Shown here: positions 22,083 to 32,940 of the stretch, piece by piece
How positions within the stretch are numbered: position 1 is the stretch's first letter
Layout: every line of letters starts with the position of its first letter
DNA from: Anthoceros angustus
Lineage: Eukaryota; Streptophyta; Anthocerotopsida; Anthocerotales; Anthocerotaceae
Direction of reading: 5' to 3'
DNA: 64,000 nucleotides
Assembly: GCA_010909165.1 (NCBI GenBank)
Contig: MU008159.1
Location: forward strand, 2,356,001 to 2,420,000
Position numbers and translations under genes: made by a program
Notes under the pieces: model-generated
Databases searched by the model: none
Told to the model about the DNA's origin: nothing
The model's input: the letters and a program-made list of their open reading frames with translations, nothing else

Positions 22083-22370
22083 ATGAAGAAGGAATTTAGC
22101 ACCACACTGGACATCATTGCCCCCATTTCTCTACCAGATGTCAGAGAGAAGATCACCTCCTGTCTTGGATACCTAAGCCGCCAGCACGGCCTCTTTAGAC
22201 TTCCATCTGCACAAGAAATTGCAGATCTCCACAATTCCATGATAGATAAACTAATCAAATTAGACCAACCATACGCACACATCAAATTTCCCCAATGGAC
22301 ATACAGGATTCTCATCACTATGCAACTAGAAATTACCAGCATAATCAGAAACACTATGTTCAGTGTTTAA
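22083..22370 (+). CDS. Small intact ORF in the Copia leader (95 aa, unknown)
   Basis: An uninterrupted frame begins MKKEFSTTLDIIAPISLPDV and ends RNTMFSV. It lies between the primer-binding site and the gag start, 36 bases upstream of the gag ATG. It is amphipathic and helix-rich, with no known domain recognised. In a window where nearly every frame is broken, an intact 95-codon frame is notable. It may be a leader-encoded accessory protein of this Copia family, a captured host exon, or chance. An alternative upstream TTG at 22044 would add 13 residues. Confidence 0.4.
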   Translation: MKKEFSTTLDIIAPISLPDVREKITSCLGYLSRQHGLFRLPSAQEIADLHNSMIDKLIKLDQPYAHIKFPQWTYRILITMQLEITSIIRNTMFSV

Positions 22371-22406
22371 ACACCTACACAAAACATAAACCAAAAACAA
22401 GACAAA

Positions 22407-22604
22407 ATGAGCTCCTCCATCAGCCTCTCCAAAGAAGACCGCTTCGATGGTCAGCGGCATAATTTTGCTGTATGGAAATTCAGAATTACCGATATATTGA
22501 AGGAACGTAAATTATGGGCCTACGTCGGGGACATTGGAAGCCCACCTTGGCCACACACACCTGGCCGAACATGTGAGCGTAAAAGGAGGCATGGGAAGAC
22601 AAGA
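22407..22604 (+). pseudogene. Copia gag N-terminus, truncated
   Basis: The frame begins MSSSISLSKEDRFDGQRHNF, then VWKFRITDILKERKLWAYV, typical of the start of Copia Gag (capsid, UBN2/DUF4219 type). A one-base shift further on gives KEAWEDKTLL, the next conserved Gag segment. Gag is then lost where CACTACTACGAAAG begins, interpreted as the insertion point of the CACTA element. Confidence 0.75.
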
Positions 22605-22923
22605 CACTACTACGAAAGAGAACATGTTAAGATGTGGTAAATAGGACGCGGGCAGGTTCATCTTAGCCTCGTATTTCGGTTATGACGACAACCAAAGTAT
22701 AAGACGGAGACGGGCACCCACTTCCAACCATCTTATTTTTTGAAAGACGTCAACGGGTCCCATCTTTCATGCCGTCTTAATCTCCGCTCCTCGCTTGTCA
22801 CTCGCGCGGGTGCCGTTGCAAATACGGGTTGGCAGGAGTTTTGCCCGTTGATGGTCCAACGGAAACCTGAATAAGAACGGGCCCATTGGACCGTTGCGTG
22901 CAACGGGCCTATCTTTGGCTTAA

Positions 22924-22965
22924 GGCCGAGGACACACCATCCCGTCGGATGGTGTGTCCTCGGCC
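22924..22965. repeat. Perfect 19-bp hairpin in the CACTA subterminal region
   Basis: GGCCGAGGACACACCATCC, loop CGTC, GGATGGTGTGTCCTCGGCC. The arms are perfect complements with no mismatch, although the surrounding DNA is badly decayed. It may be a subterminal binding or termination structure of the CACTA element. Confidence 0.85.
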
Positions 22966-23059
22966 AACTCTCTACGCTGCGAGCACCTCTTTCGAACCGC
23001 AAAGTGTGGTTGGGGCTTGGGTTTCGTCTGGAAACCTCCATTGGCAACCGCACAACATG

Positions 23060-25925
23060 GATGGGCCCCGCTCAAACCGCGAGATTGGAGACATAGCTTG
23101 TCCCTGCCCTGATTGTGCGCCCGCCAACAAACAAATTCGGGCAGATATTTCGCGGCGATATGTCCGCGCTTGGTTGCGCATACAAAATGCGGTGAGCGCC
23201 CACTGCCTACAGTCCACTTTGACGGGTGTGCCATGGATTTGTATTTGCATCTAATCCGTCCTTCGGTGCAGAGGAATCGTCGCCAAATTGATGCTTTGCG
23301 GGAGAGGCCGCCTCCAGCCTATGTCCAAGAATTGGCTGCCCCTGTGCAGCCAATCCCCCATGCACCTGCAATAGTAGCAAATGCCGGTGGCGTTCTCCCC
23401 CAATCCCATTCCAGCAGCGACACAGATGTTGAGTCCCCAAGAGACTCCACACTAATGTCGGATTCGTCAAGTGAGGCCGCCGTTGATGGAGGCCGCTCAT
23501 CAGACCAGGAAGATGGCGATGAATCTGATGCTGGGATTTTCCCTGATAATGGGATTGAAGTGACTTACGATCATGGCCCAATGTTTCCCGGTCTTCCTCC
23601 ACGTGCTACTGCCGCACTTGAGCTTGCTGGTCAGACTCCTCTCTGGAATGTCAGCGAACCCGAGAAGTCCTCCCACACTCGCCTTTCTGCCACTGTTTCT
23701 TTACTATTCATCCAAGACCGCTTCAAAATTTCCGACTCAGGCATGAGCGCCATCTTCGACATTATAGCAACTGGATTCCTCCCCAAGAAGAATTCCCTCC
23801 CCGACAGCCGGGAGGAGTCTCGCGTTATAATGATGGAGATTGGTCAGTCATCCGCCCGCATTCATGCGTTCCAGTTCGTATTCGATATGGCCTGTTCTCC
23901 TTATTATTCATAACTTGCCCCTAGCTTTGGCTACCAAAAAACACAGGCTCCTCATGCCCATTATCATTCCTGGGCCAAGGCAAGTGCAGAATATGGACGT
24001 GTATTTGGAGCCGTTGCTGACAGAGCTTGCAACCCTGTTCACGGGTGTCCCGGCTTTTGATTATTCCAAACCCCTAGGGAGCCCGGATCGGGCTTTCACT
24101 CTCCGGGCTGGTCTTTTGAATGCGACATGCGACTATCCTGGATTGGGAGCCCTTCTAGGGCTGCAGGTCCGAGGCTACATGTGTTGCATTGAGTGCGGCT
24201 CAAACCTCCAGCCAAGGTGGTCACGGGCATTGGATAAGCTAGTGTGTGATGGCCACTGCTCAAGTTTTAGCCGATTACGATAATCGGGAGTTCTTCAATA
24301 ATGAAATGGAGCATCGCATCATGCCACCCTCTGCGTCTGTCCGGGAGGTGTTTTCGGAAATGCAAAGGTGGGAAGGTGCTTTGGCCCAATCCGCATAGCG
24401 ATGCGTGGGTGTGCGGATGTCGATTTTCACATTTACCGTACCTCCACGGATATTCATAAAAATATGGTTAAGGACATCATGCATGTCGAACTGAACAACT
24501 GTCAAGCCCTTTGGAATGTCTTTACTGGTCAATGGGACACGCATAATGCTCGAGTTGATATGGAAAATGCAGACTCAAAGCCTTGGCTGTGGCTAGTTTA
24601 TGACAAGGATGAAGCTCACCTCCCCCCTGCATCATACTGCTTATCAAGAGAGGCTTTAGATGCTGTTAAAGATGAGATCTGCAGGATGAGACCACCAACA
24701 GGCTTCGGATCGAATCTGGCATCGTGCTTCAAGGGACCAAAAGTCAGACCTTAAAAGCCATGGTGGCATTTACTAATGCAATATTACCTTCCGATTGCCT
24801 TGCGAAGTCGTCTTAAAGACCCGGAGTATTCGGCTTTGTGTGAGCTCGCACTATAGTTGGATGTGTCGAAGTGCATATGTGTTGCGACATCCCGAATGAA
24901 GTCAAAGTTATAGACATCATGATTGAGCTTGAAAAATGCTGCCGCCACTTTTGGAACCCGATGCAGCACATGATCATCCATCTTATTGACTAAGTCGAGT
25001 CCCATGGTACTGTACATAGCAGATGGATGTATCCACTCGAAAGGCATATGCATGTACTCAAGCGATGCAAAAAAAGCCGGAGGGTAGCCTCGCAACGGGT
25101 TACTTATCAATGGAAAGCATGTTTTTGGCAGCTGATTATCTAGCCGCGTACGGCCATCAATTCAAGTACAGGACCCTTGACCCGGCGGGCCCATTGGAAG
25201 GCCCGGACCCTTCACTCTAAGCAAGGGGCGACCACAAGCGATTACATTGGTATACGGTGCAACATTCGGATGCATTCTGATCCTCGGATCGAGTTCAATA
25301 GGCGTATGATGGCGGTCTAAATTACCTTCAATGGCTTGAGGTGCATTCGATGGACAAATCTGCCACTATACTCGGATATTCGGGCATTGGTGGCTGGCCC
25401 GCGAATGACATTGGATGCATATCGTGCTTTAGAGGTCCGAGGCTATCATTTTAGAACAAAGGTAGCAGACCAGCACCGTCGTGCAACACAAGACTCTTGG
25501 GTGCATGGGCGTTTTGACATGGATGAAGGCTCAAGGGAATTCTCTGGCCAAATTGAAGAAATCCTGGAAGCAATAACTGACGACGGGACAGTGCGTACAA
25601 TTGTATTAAATGTGAAGTGGTTTGACTGTGACACTGCACGCGTGCCACCATCAATGCAGGTGGATATGAGTGGGTTCATGACTGTGGATACACGAAGGCC
25701 ATACCGGTATCACCGCGACATCCGAACTGGGCCGTTCACATTCCCTCGACATGTGACTCAAGCATTTGCGCATCCAGATTGGAGAGAGGGAAAACGGCAT
25801 TGGTACATCTCCGTTCCACGATGCATTGCAAGATGTCTCTGGAAGTCCGGTCACGTTGACACAAAATGTGTGCCAAACAACATAGGAGTGAATTCAAACC
25901 AGAACTTGAACTGTTTCTCATGATC
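23060..25925 (+). pseudogene. CACTA transposase TNP2, copy C1
   Basis: Fragments in order: a transposase-associated Cys motif (ACPCPDCAPANKQIRADISR, about 23.09 kb); an intact 266-codon N-terminal frame (23113-23913) with an acidic Ser/Asp linker and SLLFIQDRFKISDSGMSAIF; the Transposase_21 block VQNMDVYLEPLLTELATLF and RGYMCCIECGSNLQPRWS; DIMHVELNNCQALWNVFTGQ; the DUF4218 region (HMIIHL, degraded); and the DUF4216 end VRTIVLNVKWFDCDTARVPP (25588-25860). TNP2 recognises element ends and moves the DNA. Frameshifts around 23.9, 24.3, 24.75 and 24.9-25.3 kb inactivate it. C1 alone keeps the N-terminal part. Confidence 0.85.
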
Positions 25926-26690
25926 ACAAAGGTCGAAGTGTTTGCTCACACAACAAGAAGTGTTCCAAAGTGAACCTACATCTAAACCACGAGCATGTCT
26001 TCCAACTCAAAACAGTGAACGTTCCCCCTCGGGCCAATGCCAAAAGATGTGTCCAAATGGCTTGTGAGCTACCCAAACAGGAAGTCTGAGCGTGTAAGCC
26101 CTCGCATCACCTCAACTCTCAAAGGCACATCGAAGGTTCTCAGTGCAAATAGGAAGGCATAGGTGCCCCCCACAGGCATATCCTACTTGTGACCGGTGCA
26201 ATGACAGTTGTGGTTTGGGAAGACCGGGGCACTCAGGGTCCTCCCCACCTCAGCGCACACTTATCACTTTGTCGTTTAAATGCGTTGGGTTTCGTCCCAT
26301 GAGACTTGTGTGAAAATTCGAGGCCTTGTGATCACCGATCGCTACCTGCAGCGACACAACTTCTCAGCCTTCTAAACAAGCAAGGCGCCACTACTCTCCC
26401 TCTCACTTGCACCACCGCTTGCCTGCTCGAAAAATGACCAATCCTCGACCTACAGCGACACAAAACAATTGCGAGTCTGCCTCGGCGAGGAGCCTATCAC
26501 GGGCGCCGGGGACCCCCCGTCCCACACGCGATTTCGTCCCTACTTAAGACCCTCTTCTCCACTCGGGGCGCTCTTTTACTTGCAGTTGGGATTAGTCCCT
26601 TAGGCTCTGCTTTGTGGCCTTCCACTAACACCTATACCTCTAATCCTCTACTCATCTTCTCATCTCCTCATCCTCTTCCTCCACGTTACT
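25926..26690 (+). repeat. Tail of CACTA unit 1 (internally deleted)
   Basis: Non-coding tail shared with 27640-28395 and 31455-32230 (CAACAAGAAGTGTTCCAAAG, CGGGCGCC..GGACCCC and other words). At 26675-26690 it jumps directly from CCTCTTCCTCC to ACGTTACTCACG, skipping about 710 bp present in the next unit (28396-29110). The deletion joint lies at the shared octamer CTTCCTCC. Confidence 0.8.
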
Positions 26691-27650
26691 CACGCCGCGC
26701 CAGGCTTCTTGGTCGAGACTCCTCTACGGAATGTCAGTGAACCGAAGTCCTCCCCACACTCGCCTTTCGCCCTTTGTTTTCTTTACTATTCATCAAGACT
26801 TCAAAATTTCCACTCGAGCATGAGCGCCATCTTCGACATTATAACTGGATTCCTCCCAAGAATTCCCTCACAAGCCGGTAGGGAGGAGTCTCGCGTTATA
26901 ATGATGGAGATTGGTCGATCATCATCGCATTCATGGTTGATTCGTTCGATGTAGCTGTTCTCCTTATTATTCATAACACTAGCTTTGGCTACCAAAACAC
27001 AGGCTCCTCATGCCCATTATCATTCTGGGCCAAGGCAAGTCTAGAATATGGATGATTGTTGGGAGTTCTTGTGAGCTTGCAACCACATTCACAGGTGTCA
27101 TCCTTTTGATTATTCAAACCCCTAGGAGCCGGATCGGGCTTTCACTCTCAGCTGAGTCTTTTAGATCGACATCGACTATCTGGATTGGGAGCCCTTCTAG
27201 GGCTCTGGTCCGAGGCTACATGTGTTGCATTGAGTGCGGCTCAAACCTCCAGCCAAGGTGGTCACGGGCATTGGATAAGCTAGTGTGTGATGGCCACGCC
27301 GTTGGGCACCATCGATTGATAGCGGCCCGCATTCGATAATCGGGAGTTCTTCAATAATGAAATGGAGCATCGCATCATGCCACCCTCTGCGTCGTCATGA
27401 GGTGTTTTGAAATGCAAGGTGGGAAGGTGCTTTGGCCCAATCACATAGCGATGCTGGCGTCAGGTGGGGTGTGAGCGGATATCATTTTTCTGCATTTACC
27501 GTACCTCCACGGATATTCATAAAAATATGGTTAAGGACATCATGCATGTCTTGTTGAACAATGTCAAGCCCTTTGGAATGTCTTTCTTGGTCAATGGGAC
27601 ACGCATAATGCTCGAGTTGATATGGAAAATCAGACCGAACTTGAGGCTTC
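26691..27650 (+). pseudogene. CACTA transposase, copy C2 (large internal deletion)
   Basis: Collinear with the first third of C3 (STSIWIGSP..RGYMCCIECGSNLQPRWS, KDIMHV). At about 27630 it is fused to the tail, skipping roughly 1.4 kb that holds the DUF4218 and DUF4216 regions. Many more 1-5 base deletions are present than in C1 or C3, making it the most decayed copy. Confidence 0.8.
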
Positions 27651-29110
27651 TCATGATCAAAGGTGTGTTTGCTCACACAACAAGAAGTGTTCCAAAGTGA
27701 ACCTACATCTAAACCACGAGCATGTCTTCCAACTCAAAACAGTGAACGTTCCCCCTCGGGCCAATGCCAAAAGATGTGTCCAAATGGCTTGTGAGCTACC
27801 CAAACAGGAAGTCTGAGCGTGTAAGCCCTCGCATCACCTCAACTCTCAAAGGCACATCGAAGGTTCTCAGTGCAAATAGGAAGGCATAGGTGCCCCCCAC
27901 AGGCATATCCTACTTGTGACCGGTGCAATGACAGTTGTGGTTTGGGAAGACCGGGGCACTCAGGGTCCTCCCCACCTCAGCGCACACTTATCACTTTGTC
28001 GTTTAAATGCGTTGGGTTTCGTCCCATGAGACTTGTGTGAAAATTCGAGGCCTTGTGATCACCGATCGCTGCAGCGACAACTTCTGCCTTCCTAAACAAG
28101 CAAGGCGCCACTACTCTCCCTCTCACTTGCACCACCGCTTGCCTGCTCGAAAAATGACCAATCCTCGACCTACAGCGACACAAAACAATTGCGAGTCTGC
28201 CTCGGCGAGGAGCCTATCACGGGCGCCGGGGACCCCCCGTCCCACACGCGATTTCGTCCCTACTTAAGACCCTCTTCTCCACTCGGGGCGCTCTTTTACT
28301 TGCAGTTGGGATTAGTCCCTTAGGCTCTGCTTTGTGGCCTTCCACTAACACCTATACCTCTAATCCTCTACTCATCTTCTCATCTCCTCATCCTCTTCCT
28401 CCTATTCTAACCTCGATTCGGGCTTCTTGGCCGACTGCCCTTACAGCTGGCGCACAGGGTCGGCCTCCACCAGCAAGTTCTTCCTTGGGCGGTTGCTATG
28501 AGTTTGACACCACTCGGCAGGCGCCACAGTCTTTCCACTGGTCTCCAGTGTTCCTGGGCATTTGCCCACACCCAAAGCAAAGCAATTTCACAACAACCAT
28601 TCACAAGAGCAACTCGTTTAGGCACTTGCGAGAGCAAGTCCTCCACCAAACACTCAGACCACCATGACTTCCTCTCTACGAATATGCGTTGGCTCACGGT
28701 AAACACGAAATTCCTCTGTAATGGCAAAGGACTCGATGAGGGTGGGCGCAAGACATGATACTTTACTTTGTGAAATCCTCCTCCTCTTATAGGAGGCCTT
28801 CCATACAACCTCCCTTGGTGACCCTGCGGTCACCTTTTCCAATTTCTATTATTTTCCTTGACATTTAATGGCACCTAATCTTATGGATTGGTAAATTCTA
28901 TTAACTTCACTAAGATCATCCTTAAAGGATGTCGATCTACACCCTATCCTTCCTATTCCTCCAAAAGCTCATTTATGGTCATTAGTCCTTATCTTCTTGG
29001 GGTGGTGACATGTCCCTTGTGGATTGGCTCCCTCGCCCTCCTTTGCTCTGTCCCTTCCCCGGATCTTGTCGCCTTCCTAATGTGTGGGGCAAGTACAATC
29101 CACCCCTTCC
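27651..29110 (+). repeat. Tail of CACTA unit 2 (complete)
   Basis: Full-length tail, equivalent to 31455-32940. No protein is recognised. The opposite strand carries a TATA-like CTATAAGAGGAGGAGG (near 28774-28790), which may belong to an LTR or promoter reading leftwards. Confidence 0.6.
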
Positions 29111-31454
29111 TCCACGTTACTCACGCCGCGCCAGGCTTCTTTGGTCGAGACTCCTCTCTGGAATGTCAGCGAACCCGAGAAGTCCTCCCACACTCGCCTT
29201 TACGCCCTTTGTTTTCTTTACTATTCATCCAAGACCGCTTCAAAATTTCCGACTCAGGCATGAGCGCCATCTTCGACATTATAGCAACTGGATTCCTCCC
29301 CAAGAAGAATTCCCTCCCCGACAGCCGGGAGGAGTCTCGCGTTATAATGATGGAGATTGGTCGATCATCATCGCATTCATGGTTGATTCGTTCGATGTAG
29401 CTGTTCTCCTTATTATTCATAACACTAGCTTTGGCTACCAAAACACAGGCTCCTCATGCCCATTATCATTCTGGGCCAAGGCAAGTCTAGAATATGGATG
29501 ATTGTTGGGAGTTCTTGTGAGCTTGCAACCACATTCACAGGTGTCATCCTTTTGATTATTCAAACCCCTAGGAGCCGGATCGGGCTTTCACTCTCAGCTG
29601 AGTCTTTTAGATCGACATCGACTATCTGGATTGGGAGCCCTTCTAGGGCTCTGGTCCGAGGCTACATGTGTTGCATTGAGTGCGGCTCAAACCTCCAGCC
29701 AAGGTGGTCACGGGCATTGGATAAGCTAGTGTGTGATGGCCACCGCCGTTGGGCACCATCAGTTGATGACAGCCGCCGTTACGATAATCGGGAGTTCTTC
29801 AATAATGAAATGGAGCATCGCATCATGCCACCCTCTGCGTCTGTCCGGGAGGTGTTTTCGGAAATGCAAAGGTGGGAAGGTGCTTTGGCCCAATCACGCA
29901 ACGATGCGCGTCAGTGGGGTGTGAAGCGGATGTCAGCATTTTTCCTGCATTTACCGTACCTCCTGGATATTCATAAAATATGGTTAAAGGACATCATGCA
30001 TGTCGAACTGAACAACTGTCAAGCCCTTTGGAATGTCTTTACTGGTCAATGGGACACGCATAATGCTCGAGTTGATATGGAAAATGCAGACTCAAAGCCT
30101 TGGTACAGTTAGTTATGACAAGGATGAAGCTCACCTCCCCCCTGCATCATACTGCTTATCAAGAGAGGCTTTAGATGCTGTTAAAGATGAGATCTGCAGG
30201 ATGAGACCACCAACAGGCTTCGGATCGAATCTGGCATCGTGCTTCAAGGGACCAAAAGTCACCGGCCTTAAAAGCCATGACTGGCATTTACTAATGCAAT
30301 ATTACCTTCCGATTGCCTTGCGAAGTCGTCTTAAAGACCCGGAGTATTCGGCTTTGTGTGAGCTCAGTGCACTATACCGTTGGATGTGTCAGAAGTGCAT
30401 ATGTGTTGCCGACATCCCCCGAATGAAGTCCAAAGTTATAGACATCATGATTGAGCTTGAAAAATGCTTGCCGCCCACTTTTTGGAACCCGATGCAGCAC
30501 ATGATCATCCATCTTATTGACGAAGTCGAGTCCCATGGTACTGTACATAGCAGATGGATGTATCCACTCGAAAGGCATATGCATGTACTCAAACAGTCTG
30601 TACGGCAAAAAGCAAAGCCGGAGGGTAGCCTCGCAACGGGTTACTTATCAATGGAAAGCATGTTTTTGGCAGCAGATTATCTAGCCGCGTACGGCCATCA
30701 ATTCAAGTACAGGACCCTTGACCACGGTACGGAGCGGCCCATTGGAAGGCCCAGACCCTTCACTCTAAGCAAGGACGACCACAAACGATTACATTGGTAT
30801 CTGGTGCAACATTCAGATGCATTACAGTCCCTCCGGATCGAGTTCAATGAAGCGTATGATGGCAGTCTAAATTACCTTCAATGGCTTCAGGCAGGAATTG
30901 CCGCCTTCCGATGGACAAATCTGCCACTATACTCGGATATTCGGGCATTGGTGGCTGGCCCGCGAATGACATTGGATGCATATCGTGCTTTAGAGGTCCG
31001 AGGCTATCATTTTAGAACAAAGGTAGCGAGACCACGCGTGCAACACAAGACTCTTGGGTGCATGGGCGTTTTGACATGGATGAAGGCTCAAGGGAATTCT
31101 CTGGCCAAATTGAAGAAATCCTGGAAGCAATAGGCCGTGGCGGTCATTACAATTGTATTAAATGTGAAGTGGTTTGACTGTGACACTGCACGCGTGCCAC
31201 CATCAATGCAGGTGGATATGAGTGGGTTCATGACTGTGGATACACGAAGGCCATACCGGTATCACCGCGACATCCGAACTGGGCCGTTCACATTCCCTCG
31301 ACATGTGACTCAAGCATTTGCGCATCCAGATTGGAGAGAGGGAAAACGGCATTGGTACATCTGCACAGCCGTTCCATCTACCTGGGATGCATTGCAAGAT
31401 GTCTACAGACTAGTCCGGGTCACGTTGACACAAAATGTGTGCCAAACAACATAG
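29111..31454 (+). pseudogene. CACTA transposase TNP2, copy C3 (best preserved)
   Basis: Two long frames hold most of the protein. The first (29456-30112) has the Transposase_21 part (RGYMCCIECGSNLQPRWSRA, KRMSAFFLHLPYLLDIHKIW, KDIMHVELNNCQALWNV). The second (30033-31133, 366 codons) has MQYYLPIALRSRLKDPEYSA, the DUF4218 signature HMIIHLIDEVESHGTVHSRW-MYPLERHMHVLKQSVR and KPEGSLATGYLSMESMFLAA. A third frame gives the DUF4216 end (VLNVKWFDCDTARVPPSMQV, 31155-31454). The two long frames overlap with a shift near 30105, and another indel lies near 31030. It lacks the N-terminus because the duplication began inside the gene at CTTCCTCC. It could be repaired by few changes, but as written it is inactive. 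Confidence 0.9.
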
Positions 31455-32940
31455 GAGTGAATTCAAACCAGAACTTGAACTGTTTCTCATGATCACAAAG
31501 GTCGAAGTGTTTGCTCACACAACAAGAAGTGTTCCAAAGTGAACCTACATCTAAACCACGAGCATGTCTTCCAACTCAAAGCGATTGACGCGTTCTCTGG
31601 GCCAATGCCAAAGATGTGTCCAAATGGCTTGTGAGCTACCCAAGCGGGAAGTCGGCGTATGGCCCTCGTATCACCTCAACTCTCAAAGGCACATCGAAGG
31701 TTCTCGATGGCAAATAGGAAGGCATAGGTGCCCCCACAGCAATGAGCATATCCTCGCCTGACCGGTGCAATGAGCGGGTTGTGGTTTGGGAAGACCAGGG
31801 GCACTCGAGGTCCTCCCACTATAGCCACACTTATCCGTGACCTTTGTCGTTTCAGACGTTGGGTTTCGTCCCATGAGACTTGTGTGAAAGTTCGAGGCCT
31901 TGTGATCACGATCGCCACTGCAGACACAACTTCTCAAAACAAGGCGCCCACTACTCCTCTCTGCAGTGCACCACTTGCACTCGAAAAATCACCAATCCTC
32001 GACCTAACGACAAAACAATTGCGGTGTCCCCGCCTCGTGAGGAGCCTATCACGGGCGCCTGTGGACCCCATCCACACCGCGATTTCGTCCCTACTTCTAA
32101 GACCACTCTTCTCCACCTGTGGAGCTCTTTTACTTGATTTGGGATTCGTCCCTTAGGCTCGCCTGTGGCCTTCCACTAACACCTACACCTCTAATCCTCT
32201 ACTCATCTTCTCATCTCCTCATCCTCTTCCTCCTATTCTAACCTCGTTCGGGTTTCTGCTCGACTCGCCTTACGGCACAACCGGGTCGGCCTCCACCGAA
32301 GTTCTTCCTTGGGCCGGCTATGAGTTTGACACCACTGACGAGCGCCACCTGGAGTCTTCCCTGGTCTCAGGAGTTCCCTGGCACACACACCCAAAGCAAA
32401 GCAATTTCACACAACCATTCACAAGGGGAGCAACTGCTTAGGCACTTGCAAGGAGCAAGTCCTCCACCAAGCACTCCGACCACCGCGACTTCTACTGACG
32501 TGTTGGCTCACAAAACAAATTCCTCAGAATGGCAAAGGACTTGAGGGTGGAAGCGCAAGACATGATACTTTACTTTGTGAAATCCTCCTCCTCTTATAGG
32601 AGGCCTTCCACATACAACCTCCTTGGGTGACCCTACCGCAGTCACCTTTTCCAATTCTATTATTTCCTACATGACATTTAATGTCGGCACCTAAGTCTAT
32701 TATGGTCCTTGGTAAATTCTATTCTAACTTCACCTAAGATCATCGAAGGATGTCGGGTCTACACCTATCCTTCTATTCCCCAAAGCTCATTTATGGTCAT
32801 TGACCATTCTAGTCCTTATCTTGGGGTGGTGACATGTCCTTGTGGATTGGCTCCCTCGCCCTCCTTTTGCTCCTGTCCCTTCCCCGGATCTTGTCGCCTT
32901 CCTAATGTGTGGGGCAAGTACAATCTGCCCCTTCCTCCAT
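31455..32940 (+). repeat. Tail of CACTA unit 3
   Basis: Third copy of the tail. It ends at CCCCTTCCTCC (32930-32938), after which unduplicated DNA starts (ATCTCGGGGCGCACC). This fixes the right edge of the tandem duplication. Confidence 0.75.

Larger units (their letters stand above)
22605..32940 (+). mobile_element. CACTA (En/Spm, TNP2-type) transposon, tandemly triplicated
   Basis: A CACTACTACG... left end inside the Copia gag, subterminal repeats (words such as ACGGGC/GCCCGT, 22640-22915) and three copies of the transposase region on the plus strand define a CACTA element. The three copies are C1 about 23.06-25.93 kb, C2 26.70-27.64 kb and C3 29.11-31.45 kb, each followed by the same 0.8-1.5 kb tail. 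The right terminus (TAGTG) was not found, so the true 3' limit is uncertain. The unit joints occur at the octamer CTTCCTCC. Confidence 0.7.

Noticed and set aside
22400-22700. CACTACTACGAAAG as natural gag sequence rather than a CACTA end
   Set aside because: Kept as CACTA end because gag homology stops there and CACTA subterminal-like repeats follow. The matching right end was not found, so this remains a moderate call.
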